Part shown: in pieces, positions 34,236 through 42,658 of the stretch
How the letters are laid out: each line of letters begins with the position of its first letter
How positions within the stretch are numbered: the first letter of the stretch is position 1
From: Caulochytrium protostelioides
Lineage: Eukaryota; Chytridiomycota; Caulochytriomycetes; Caulochytriales; Caulochytriaceae
Length of the DNA: 64,000 bases
Direction of reading: 5' to 3'
NCBI GenBank assembly: GCA_003615045.1
Contig: ML014192.1
Coordinates: 1-64,000 of the forward strand
Made by a program: the position numbers and the translations under genes
Notes under the pieces: generated by a model
What the model was told of the DNA's origin: nothing
What the model saw: the letters and a program-made list of their open reading frames with translations, nothing else
The model's database searches: none

Positions 34236-34824
34236 CATGACATGCAACCAGACCGGGACACAACGGCATTGCGTAGCGCCTGCTTACGGCATCTGGCATG
34301 ACCCTGAGACTCACGCTATACACTCGAGCAAGTGTGACTTGAACGCGGCCGCATAAGCAGGGTCAGAGCGTCTGGAGCAGCGTCCGCGCGCTATCGACGG
34401 AAAAGGCGTCCGGAATGTATCGGGCAAAGGCGATCGGCACCGCGTTGCCTTCCAGCAAAAGCGATCTTTGCACGTCGGCCATGTTGGCGGATCTCGCATA
34501 ATATCGCATAGGTGCGGTGCTGGTCTTCATCCACTTTGAGCAGCACACACCCGCTGATCTTCGTTTGGGCGTCGCGAATATCGACGAGGAAGTCGATGAA
34601 GCATCTGTCGCCGTCGCAGTCTCCTCCGACACCGCGTAAGTCGATGGCATGTTGCTCCTTGGACGGAACCCCTTCGGTCTGGAGCAATCGAAGGGTCGCA
34701 CCTTCCGCCTTCTGCTTGCGAACTTCGCCATTCTCTGTGTGCCAGTAAAAGGCATGTAAATTAAGAGCGCCCGACTGGGCAAAACGCGCCGTCGCAGCTC
34801 TCAAAGGTGCACTTGGACGGCTTC
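34236..34824. repeat. Direct repeat, copy A (about 590 bp), flanking the LCAT-like gene
   Basis: Nearly identical in the same orientation to 38001-38588; by eye only scattered substitutions and one 1-bp indel (AAAACGCG here, AAACGCG in copy B). It carries the 3' part of a broken zinc-finger/nuclease-like gene on the minus strand. The right end lies inside the last eight codons of the LCAT-like gene. Confidence 0.9.
34363..34824 (-). pseudogene. Broken C2H2 zinc-finger and endonuclease-like gene, copy A
   Basis: Minus-strand remnant. The reading frames show SGALNLHAFYWHTENG (end of a C2H2 finger), then CFIDFLVDIRD and VLLKVDEDQHRTYAILC, and in another frame NMADVQRSLLLEGNAVPIAF ending LLQTL-stop. 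The ID...(L)xVDExQH pattern resembles a Vsr/PD-(D/E)XK-like nuclease domain fused to zinc fingers in protists, algae and some large DNA viruses; the family call is my recognition and unverified. Here the expected Glu of the LEVDE motif is Lys. Two lesions are visible: an extra A inside the finger region near 34780, and a one-base frameshift near 34486 that copy B shares. Confidence 0.6.
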
Positions 34825-37338
34825 CCGCGCGGGTGGACTCGCTCGTAGACTCGCTTCTCGCCCGGACGTTTCCGCGCTCGTCGGCTTCAACCCGGTGACG
34901 TGGCGGATGGCCTGCACAAACGTCGCCGTGTCGTTCATGATAGAGACGTGGTGGTACGAACTCTGGAAAGTCATAGCTGCGTATCCCTCCGGCAGCGACG
35001 TGCTACTTATGGGCACGACGCCGTCGCCTGGCTCGAACTTGACCGGCTGCCCGATCGTGATATGTTTGACCGGGTGCGGCACGGCGTCTGAGGACGCCGC
35101 TTCAATGGCCGCGGAGGGCGCTGCGTGGTTGTCGGTTGACGGGGGTGTCGTAGTCGCCGCCGACGCCGACGCCGACGCCCCCGAGACGGTTGCGGCGCTC
35201 TTTTCGGCGATGGGCGCCGGCGCGTCGGGCGCCGGCGCCACATAGGTCGCGCGGAAGCCCGTGGGCGTCTGCCAGCCGCGGCTGGTGACGAGCGCGATCG
35301 GCGGGTAGCGTGCCTCAGGTCGGAACGCCCACGCGGCGCGGAACTGCTGCGTCTGCCGGAGCGTATCGCCCAGGTAGCCGACGAGCCGGGAGACACGGTC
35401 GGGTGGTTTGTGCCGGAAGACCTGGCTGAGGCCGCGGCGCTCCCACGTGGCCGGGTCCATCAGATCGATATCGACCTCGCGGCCGTCGGCCGTATAGAGG
35501 CCGGTGCCCTGCTGCGGCAGAAAGATGTATGAAGAGCGCGCACCGAAGTGCAGCTCCGCGCTGAGGATCCGGCGGCCGAGCAAGAACGGCACACCGCGCT
35601 GCAGGACCGGCAGGATGAGCGGGACCCCGTTAAACGGCGTGCCGACCAAGACCAGCCCTCGAAACAACTCGGGCTGCGCGTTCATGGCCGCGGTCGCACA
35701 GAGCCCGCCCATCGAGTGGGCGCAGACGAGGATCGGCTGGCCGCCGTTGGATTCATGAATCGATCGCATTTTCTGAAGCAACTCGCGCGTCGTGTGTTGG
35801 CCCTCGCGCCGCCAGTCGTAGGGAAACGGGTGGAACCGGAACCGACCGTCGCTCAGGTCCTGCCACTCGCGCATGAGCTGCTCGAAGTCGGCGCAGACGT
35901 TGAAGGGGCCCATCCGCGAGAGCACGGCTTCGGGCTCGTACGGGTCCGCGTCGCCCTCCTCGGCGATCGCGAGCTCCACGTGGTTGGACAGATTCCACCC
36001 GAGCAGCGCGTCGAACGTGAGCCAGCCGCGCACCTTCGTCTCTTTGTGGACGAGATGACTTCCATAGTAACCGGCCAAAAAAATCAAGTCGCCCTCCAGG
36101 CCGTTGAGAGGGTGCGCCGCAGCGCGGGCCTCGCGACTCGGGGTCGGTACGCTCCGCGGCAGCATCATGTTGCGCATCGTCTGCCAGTACCCTGCCGACT
36201 TGGCCTCCGTCTGTGGGCTCGACCCGGACGTCGGATTCGTACTCGCACTCGCACTCGAGCTGGACGGGGCACGGGAGCCAGTTGGCGGGATCGATGCCGT
36301 ATCGGCTCGCGACGGCGCCGCGGTTCCCTCAGTCATCGATAATGGCGCCGCGAAAGCGGGCGTGGCGAGCGTCGTGGCGTCGCGGGCGGCCGCGGCGAGC
36401 GCCGCCATGTCCAGTGAAAAGAATCGACCGAAAACATCGCGACCAAATGTCCACTGCTCCGCCATCGCCGCATCGTCGTCCAGAACCGCCGATGCCCCAT
36501 CATCGTCAGGGCCCGCGCCCGGCCTCACGGTCAGCGGCGACGGCGAGGCGGCGGCCGCCGCGGCGGACGCCGACGACGCCGACGACGGCGTCAGCAGACG
36601 ACTCCATGAAGCGGCCGCCGCTGCCGACGACTGGCTCAGCGAAGCCGTGGCTGACGGCAGATGCGTGGCGACCCCATCGCTCGCGCTCGCCATCGCGCCC
36701 GTCGCGGCTTTCGCCCACCCGGTGACCGAGGACCACGAGCTCTGCGCCACACTCGCGGCCGCGGCCTGCACGGCGTCGCGCGTCGGCGACCACGCACTGC
36801 CGACGCGCTTGCCCGGGCTCGGCGGCGCGCGCGGCGCGAAGGACACGCGGTCCTGCACCGCGAGCGCGGCGCCGCGTGCGGCCTGCGCGTACTCGCGCTG
36901 CAGCGCGTCGTGGTACAGCAAGAACGCGGTGGGCGCCGCGCGATGCCAGCTGGCCGGCGACGGCGAGACCGACGCCGACGCCGTGGGAGGCGTTGATGGG
37001 GAGGGCGGTGGCTTGGCCGCCACGCGCGAAGCGGAGACGGAAGCCGTCGCCATTGATCGCGCGGGCATGCCGGCGGCGACGCGTGAATCGTCTTCGGCGG
37101 TCGTCGCCGACGCAAGCACGAGACCCGCAGCGCCGAGGCTCGCAGCGACGGTCCAAGGCCGTCGGGGGGTCCGCGACGTCGGCCGGGCGCGAGGCAAGGA
37201 CCGCCACGGCCGGCGGGGGTCGGAGCGTATCGCGCGGGCCGCGTCGACCGCGACGCTGCGCGGGGGGATGAGGAGGCCGCGATGCGGAAGCAGCGGCGTC
37301 GCGCGACCCGACCCCATCTGGGAACGGAGAGCCGCCAT
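34801..37338 (-). CDS. LCAT-like alpha/beta-hydrolase (lipase or acyltransferase)
   Basis: An 845-residue protein with a C-terminal serine hydrolase domain related to lecithin:cholesterol acyltransferase. The domain opens LEGDLIFLAGYYGSHLV. Nucleophile motif AHSMGG has Ser542. The likely Asp is Asp772 in PGDGVVPIS, and the His is 796/797 in SSYHHVSIMND. An N-terminal Arg-rich lead is followed by a hydrophobic stretch (WTVAASLGAAGLVLAS), compatible with mitochondrial targeting or membrane anchoring; this is a guess. About 300 residues of Ala/Ser-rich low complexity separate it from the hydrolase. The start at 37338 is the first ATG. Similar uncharacterised fungal lipases lack assigned substrates. 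The last seven codons and TGA lie inside direct-repeat copy A, so the native C-terminus appears to have been replaced. Confidence 0.82.
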   Translation of the reverse strand: MAALRSQMGSGRATPLLPHRGLLIPPRSVAVDAARAIRSDPRRPWRSLPRARPTSRTPRRPWTVAASLGAAGLVLASATTAEDDSRVAAGMPARSMATASVSASRVAAKPPPSPSTPPTASASVSPSPASWHRAAPTAFLLYHDALQREYAQAARGAALAVQDRVSFAPRAPPSPGKRVGSAWSPTRDAVQAAAASVAQSSWSSVTGWAKAATGAMASASDGVATHLPSATASLSQSSAAAAASWSRLLTPSSASSASAAAAAASPSPLTVRPGAGPDDDGASAVLDDDAAMAEQWTFGRDVFGRFFSLDMAALAAAARDATTLATPAFAAPLSMTEGTAAPSRADTASIPPTGSRAPSSSSASASTNPTSGSSPQTEAKSAGYWQTMRNMMLPRSVPTPSREARAAAHPLNGLEGDLIFLAGYYGSHLVHKETKVRGWLTFDALLGWNLSNHVELAIAEEGDADPYEPEAVLSRMGPFNVCADFEQLMREWQDLSDGRFRFHPFPYDWRREGQHTTRELLQKMRSIHESNGGQPILVCAHSMGGLCATAAMNAQPELFRGLVLVGTPFNGVPLILPVLQRGVPFLLGRRILSAELHFGARSSYIFLPQQGTGLYTADGREVDIDLMDPATWERRGLSQVFRHKPPDRVSRLVGYLGDTLRQTQQFRAAWAFRPEARYPPIALVTSRGWQTPTGFRATYVAPAPDAPAPIAEKSAATVSGASASASAATTTPPSTDNHAAPSAAIEAASSDAVPHPVKHITIGQPVKFEPGDGVVPISSTSLPEGYAAMTFQSSYHHVSIMNDTATFVQAIRHVTGLKPTSAETSGREASLRASPPAREAVQVHL

Positions 37339-38000
37339 CGCGGCAACGCAGAGGGGGGTGATGGCGCAGCGCGGCGCGGCGCGGCACCCAGGACAAACGC
37401 TTGCGATCACGCGGTCGTCGCCGTTGGTGTCGCCCGTCAAGGAATGCGGGATATGGCAGCTGATGCAATGGACACGTCAGTCAATGACACCGTAGTGTGT
37501 GAATCCATGCGTCACCCGCCGGTCGTCCTTGTCCGTCTGTCACGAGCCGTTGGCGAGCGAGCAAGACGTAGGAACCACCGTCAGACGGGGCTAATGCGAC
37601 AGTCATGAAGGATCAGCAACCAGCAACCAGGACCAGCAGACCGATGTGGTGCACCGCATCAACATCGGCCTCGGTATCGACATGACGGGCCAGAGCCCGA
37701 GTGGCACGTGCCGCTTCTCGGCGCATCGGTGGGTCTCGCCGTGCCAGCCGCGTCGCGCCACAGCGGCCGATCATCGGGGGTGAGTGCAATTGTCGTCATC
37801 CCGCTCAGCCGAGGCACGAAGTGACAAGTAATGCCGTCGTACTGCGCCAGCGTGCTGCGCCACGCGTCAGAGCCGCATGCCGCGTCCCGCGTGCGTCCCA
37901 TCGAGACTGCACGCGCATCGGCCGCGAGCGAGACCCCCCGGGCGGACCGCATGGGGAAGGCCATGGCATGACCCTAGCCTGCGCGCATGTGGCCCTCCGC
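37339..38000. other. Upstream spacer of the LCAT-like gene
   Basis: Presumed promoter of the leftward LCAT-like gene. No gene recognised. Confidence 0.4.
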
Positions 38001-38588
38001 CATGACATGCAACCAGATCGGGACACAACGGCAATGCGTAGCGCCTGCTTACGGCATCTAGCATGATCCTGAGACTCACGCTATACACTCGAGCAGGTGT
38101 GACTTGAACGCGGCCGCATAAGCAGGGTCAGAGCGTCTGGAGCAGCGTCCGCACGCTATCGACGGAAAAGGCGTCCGGATTGTATCGGGCAAAGGCGATC
38201 GGCACCGCGTTGCCTTCCAGCAAAAGCGATCTTTGCACGTCGGCCATGTTGGCGGATCTCGCATAATATCGCATAGGTGCGGTGCTGGTCTTCATCCACT
38301 TCGAGCAGCACACACCCGCTGATCTTCGTTTGGGCGTCGCGAATGTCGACGAGGAAGTCGATGAAGCATCTGTCGCCGTCGCAGTCTCCTCCGACACCGC
38401 GTAAGTCGATGGCATGTTGCTCCTTGGACGGAACCCCTTCGGTCTGGAGCAATCGAAGGGTCGCACCTTCCGCCTTCTGCTTGCAAACATGGCCATTCTC
38501 TGTGTGCCAGTAAAAGGCATGTAAATTAAGAGCGCCCGACTGGGCAAACGCGCCGTCGCAGCTCTCAAAGGGGCACTTGGACGGCTTC
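38001..38588. repeat. Direct repeat, copy B
   Basis: Same orientation as copy A, offset 3765 bp. Homology starts at CATGACATGCAACCAG and ends at ACTTGGACGGCTTC. The pair brackets the LCAT-like gene exactly. Confidence 0.9.
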
Positions 38589-38608
38589 TCGCCTCTACCG
38601 ACCCGCAC
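38128..38608 (-). pseudogene. Broken C2H2 zinc-finger and endonuclease-like gene, copy B
   Basis: More complete than copy A. It keeps a full finger, CPFESCDGAFAQSGALNLH followed by AFYWH (CX4CX12HX4H), then a linker, CFIDFLVDIRDAQTK, VLLEVDEDQHRTYAILCEIR, and after a one-base frameshift near 38251, NMADVQRSLLLEGNAVPIAF, ARYNPDAFSVD and LLQTL-stop. Conserved Asp in FIDF and Glu/Asp in LEVDE would be the nuclease-like residues. Upstream the frame is open for about 25 codons without an ATG, so the 5' end is missing or elsewhere. The same shift in both copies shows it predates the duplication. Confidence 0.6.
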
Positions 38609-38816
38609 TGGCGTCGTCGCCCCGGAGTCAGTCGTGGCCGCTTGACAACCGTCAAGAACCGTTGATGCTGATCGTCACCTTGTAATATTTTGTGTCGTTT
38701 GGACGGCTTTCGGATGCCCTCTCGGATCGCCACGTCGACCGGTATCGCGCCTTCGACGGGTGTCTCTGGATGGGCTCCGTCGTGCGGCCCTGGGGTCATG
38801 ATTGAAGGTTCCTCGC

Positions 38817-39065
38817 TCATGGCGAGTTCACTTCTAGCGCTGCATGTGACAGGAAGTCGGCCGAAGTGTACTTCCTGGGCCTGTGTTTCGTCTTAAAGTC
38901 ATATTCATGGAGACTCGTGACCCATCGCGCACGCATTCCCGTGAGAGGCGTTGGCGACCGCAAGATTGATAAGAGAGCGGCGTGATCGGTGATCAGCGTG
39001 AAGGGTTTTCCGTAGAGTGAGAATCTAAACCTTGCCAACTTCTGGTCTTGGGAGATTCGTGGCGA
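38817..39065 (-). mobile_element. Ty3/gypsy retrotransposon RNase H fragment
   Basis: Minus-strand reading QDQKLARFRFSLYGKPFTL, ITDHAALLSILRS, RARWVTSLHEYDFKTKHRP and KYTSADFLSHAALEV is the classic RNase H region of Ty3/gypsy polyproteins (TDH and the D of ADxLSR). Only about 80 codons remain, with a stop after NSP. No LTR, reverse transcriptase or integrase is seen nearby. The next about 230 bp towards copy B may be further decayed element but cannot be assigned. Confidence 0.85.
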
Positions 39066-39898
39066 ACATTTGTCTGGCTGGCTTGGAAGCGAAGGACTTC
39101 CTGGTCCTGCAATGCTTATGGTCCAGAGCGGAGTCTAGGAGCCATGGACTCCTAACGTCGTTTCCGAACGTGTTGCAAAGTGCGTGTTCTGGTAGGTATT
39201 GTGCAGGTGTTGTGGTAGGGTGGTAGGGCTTTAGGTCTTTAAACTTTCAGCGGACTCGTGCTGGATGCTATACCCGCTATCCGCCCAACCCTCGGGTGGC
39301 TAAAGAAAAAACCACCGAGTACTCTCGGCCAGGTGTCACTCCACGTCAGTGGCACCTCAAGTAATGCTATTCGCGATTCGTGGTTTCAGCGATGTGCCCA
39401 TGACAAGTCGCGTCAGAAGCTTATATATCCCAAAGAAAGAAGCGTTTTTAATGTCCATTCCAAGGTCAAGCCGCCGCCATCATCGCCGTCGCGAAGTAGA
39501 TCAGACAGCACATGGACGACTGATGGACACAATAACTGGGACGACGGGTCGGCAACACGCGCATACGGACCGTCGCCGCCGCCGTGCCCGCGACCCACAC
39601 CCCGCCACGTCATCAACCCACCTCGACGGCGGCACCGCGGTCCATCAAGCAATGATGCCATACGGAACGAACGACAAAGTCATGATATCCGGCGGACCGA
39701 TCTAGAAATATGGGAACGAAACAAAGAACCCGAAGGATGTGCAAACAAACGGGAAGAGCCGGCGCTGACGCAACAGAAGCGGCGCCAGGCAGAACATCAA
39801 CCGGCTCATGAGGTCAGTGAGGCGACTAACACAGCAGCGACGGGCGGCAGACGCAGGGCCGCTTCCCCGCGGGGCATCGCGTACCCCCCACGCCGGCA
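39066..39898. other. Spacer downstream of the SRPK gene
   Basis: No supported gene; 3' region of the leftward kinase gene. Confidence 0.4.
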
Positions 39899-42658
39899 TT
39901 AGGCGGAGAGGCCGATGTGCGCGACCAGCGGCGAGCCCAGGGCGCGCTGGTCGACTTCGCCGTCGGACAGCGCGTCGTCCGCATCGTCCGCGAGGATCTG
40001 CGGCGACGACGGGTCCTCGCCGTGCAAGGACGCCGCCGAGCCGGCGGCGGCCACGGGCGGCGGCGGCTTGAGGGCGGCCGGCGCGCGGTCGGATGTGAGC
40101 CGGCGCGGCGCGACGCGGCTCGGAAGGTCTCGCTCGGCTTCGTCGCAGGTCGCGTCGTCGTCCTCGTCGCCGTCGTCGAGCGTCGTGGCCGAGGACACGA
40201 GCGCTTTCGCGGGCGGGCGCACCGGCGCCTCGCCGGCCGACAGCGGAGCCGCGCCCGGCGACGGCGACAGGCGGGCGTCGATGTCACGGTCGTCGGGGTC
40301 GTCGCGCGTCGAAATGATCGACGCCGCGTCGTCCTCAGCCGCCACGGCCCGGGCGTCGATCACGTCGTCCTCGACGTCCGCCAACCACGGGTGGCTCAGC
40401 ATCTCGCGGGCTGAGGCACGTTCCTTGGGGTCGAGCGCGAGCATGGGCAGCAAGAAATCTGCGACTTCCGCCGCCGCCTGCCGCGAGAAATCGTACTTCT
40501 GGCGCAAGATATCCTCGAGCTTCCAAAACCGCAGGGTGTGGATGCGCTTCAAGTTGCCGCGACGCGTAAAGATATCGTCGCTGTACTTGCCGGACCACAT
40601 GATGTAGTCCGGGAACACGCCGAGTAGCTCAATGATCTGCGCCACGTGGTCGTCGTTTTTGTCGTACGCGGCGCCCGGCTGCGGGTCAAACAGGTACTCG
40701 CCCGTGAGAAGTTCGAATGCCATGCACGCGAGACTCCAGATATCCACTTTCTGGTTATAGTACGCGCCCAGAATGGCCTCCGGCGAGCGGTACTGCCGCG
40801 TCTGGATATCGGACGTAAAGTGCTGGTTGATCCAGCACGCGTTGCCCAGATCCGCCAGCTTTACGTTGATCCGCGCGGGCGGCTCGGGCTTCGGCTTGCG
40901 GCGATGGCGGCGCGCCGGCGATGTTGCGACAGACGACGCCGTTGCCGCCGCGGGCGCGGCGTGCTCCGACACCAACGAGGCGGACGACGAGCACGTCGTC
41001 GTCGGCAGCGACGGCAACACCTTCTGCGACAAGTCGGGCAGCGGCGCCGGGGCGGGGTGGGCGGGCGCGGCTGAAACGGAACCGGTGGAAGGGGTCGAAG
41101 AGGTCAAGGGATGCGGGGAGACCGAGCTCTCGGTCAAGGAGACTTTGGACATGTCGTGCTGCAGCACGGCAGCGTCGGCAGGCGGCATGGCGGCCGCTGC
41201 GGCGGCGGCGGGCGCGGGGGCCGCCGACTTGGCGGAGGGCGCGCCCGACGCTTTCGAGATGGTGCCCTGCACCTTCTTGAGCGCTTTTTTGAGCTTAGCG
41301 CGCTGGCGTTTGCGCTGCGACCGTGACATCTTTTTGTTGATGGCTTGCCCCGGCCCCGCCGAGTGGGAGTGGGAGCGCGGCGGGGAAGGCGAGACCGCGG
41401 TGGGCGCGTGGGTCGCGACGACGGGGAGGATCGCAGCGGCGGCGGCGGGCGCGGGCGCGAGGGACACCGTGGACGGGGTGGTGGCGGCGCCAATGGTCGC
41501 GACCACGCCGGGCGCGGCCTCGAAGCAGGACGGCGGCGTGCGCTCGAGTGATTTGGACGGCTCGGGCGACGTGAAGCGGTACGACCGCACGGATTCCTGA
41601 TCCGGGCGCAGCATTGCGGACGATGGCGCCGCCGACGGCATCGCGGACAGCGGCGTCGGCGCGTCGGCGTCGGCGTCCAGGTCGGGGTGGTCGGACACAA
41701 GCGTGGTGGCCGCCGTGGTGCTGGCCGTCACGACAGTGGCTGAGGTCGCGCCGTCCGCAGGGCTGCCCTGTGGCGCGGCGCTGCTGTGGGTGCTGCTGCT
41801 GCCACCACTGGCATCGCCGGGGAGCTTGGGGGCCTCGGTACAAATGAGCACGTTTTCAGGCTTGAGATCCGTGTGGATGATGCCGCACTCCTCGTGCAAG
41901 TAAGCGAGCGCGCCCAAGATCTGCTTGACGATGCGCTTCACAATGTCGACAGGAATGCCGCGATGGTGGTGCCGGATAAGGGTCAGCAGGTTCGGGCCGA
42001 GGATCTCGAAGGACATGCAGACGTGCGTGCCATTGGGTCCGGTATGCGAAAAGGTGCTGAGGAGCGAGACGACGGTAGCGCGGTATGGGCTATTCGGGTT
42101 CGCGTCGACAACGCGCTGCAGCAGCTCGATTTCGTCGAGGGCCGACTCGGTATAGTGTTTGGAGGACTTGACGATCTTGAGCGCAACGGGGCGGTCACCC
42201 AGATGCCGGTCGAGCGCGAGCCACACCGTCGAGAAGTGGCCCCAGCCGAGCTTGCGCAGCACGACATACCTGCCGTGGTGGAAGACGTCGCCGGGGTGCA
42301 CCGGGTGGTACCCGCCGGGGCCGTACTCGGCGGCGTCCTCCTCCTCCTCGCTGAACGACGCATCGGAGGGCGCCGCGCCGTTTGGTAAGAGACCAGTCCC
42401 GGGAACCGCCGCGAACGCCGTCGTCGGGTGGATGGCCGGCGCGGCCGCGCCCGTCGCGCCTGCCGTCACGGCGGGTGGTGGCGGCGCCGGGGGCGCCGTG
42501 GCCGCCGCGGCGCCGTGAGTGTGGCCATAGCCGTGGCTGTGACCGTGGCCGTGGCCGTGGCCGTGGTCATGGCCGTGGGGATGCCCGTGGCCATGAGCTT
42601 GCGGCCCAGGCCGCGCGGCCTTCGCCCCGGACGGAGCGGCCCCGTGTGTGAGTGCCAT
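39899..42658 (-). CDS. SRPK (SKY1-like): SRPK-family SR-protein kinase
   Basis: A 919-residue Ser/Arg-protein kinase that phosphorylates RS domains of splicing factors in cytosol and nucleus. The kinase fold is split by a spacer, as in all SRPKs. First half: glycine loop LGWGHFSTVWLA (about 137-148), Lys161 in VALKIVK, and catalytic loop IHTDLKPENV with Asp264. Second half: the magnesium Asp about 603 in ADLGNACWINQHF, activation/P+1 segment TRQYRSPEAILG, and DIWSLACMAFELLTGEYLFD. The spacer is about 320 residues, Ala/Pro/Ser-rich with a basic patch (KKMSRSQRKRQRAKLKK), and may govern localisation. Residues 22-48 are a His-Gly run (HGHGHPHGHDHGHGHGHGH) that could bind metal. The tail after about 750 is disordered. 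The start ATG at 42658 is clear. Confidence 0.95.
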   Translation of the reverse strand: MALTHGAAPSGAKAARPGPQAHGHGHPHGHDHGHGHGHGHSHGYGHTHGAAAATAPPAPPPPAVTAGATGAAAPAIHPTTAFAAVPGTGLLPNGAAPSDASFSEEEEDAAEYGPGGYHPVHPGDVFHHGRYVVLRKLGWGHFSTVWLALDRHLGDRPVALKIVKSSKHYTESALDEIELLQRVVDANPNSPYRATVVSLLSTFSHTGPNGTHVCMSFEILGPNLLTLIRHHHRGIPVDIVKRIVKQILGALAYLHEECGIIHTDLKPENVLICTEAPKLPGDASGGSSSTHSSAAPQGSPADGATSATVVTASTTAATTLVSDHPDLDADADAPTPLSAMPSAAPSSAMLRPDQESVRSYRFTSPEPSKSLERTPPSCFEAAPGVVATIGAATTPSTVSLAPAPAAAAAILPVVATHAPTAVSPSPPRSHSHSAGPGQAINKKMSRSQRKRQRAKLKKALKKVQGTISKASGAPSAKSAAPAPAAAAAAAMPPADAAVLQHDMSKVSLTESSVSPHPLTSSTPSTGSVSAAPAHPAPAPLPDLSQKVLPSLPTTTCSSSASLVSEHAAPAAATASSVATSPARRHRRKPKPEPPARINVKLADLGNACWINQHFTSDIQTRQYRSPEAILGAYYNQKVDIWSLACMAFELLTGEYLFDPQPGAAYDKNDDHVAQIIELLGVFPDYIMWSGKYSDDIFTRRGNLKRIHTLRFWKLEDILRQKYDFSRQAAAEVADFLLPMLALDPKERASAREMLSHPWLADVEDDVIDARAVAAEDDAASIISTRDDPDDRDIDARLSPSPGAAPLSAGEAPVRPPAKALVSSATTLDDGDEDDDATCDEAERDLPSRVAPRRLTSDRAPAALKPPPPVAAAGSAASLHGEDPSSPQILADDADDALSDGEVDQRALGSPLVAHIGLSA

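Noticed and set aside
34065-34247. 60-codon minus-strand ORF between RPAIN and repeat copy A
   Set aside because: No similarity recognised and no second copy near repeat B; treated as spacer.
36104-37495. 463-codon plus-strand ORF opposite the LCAT-like gene
   Set aside because: Antisense shadow of the Ala/Ser-rich region; no domain.
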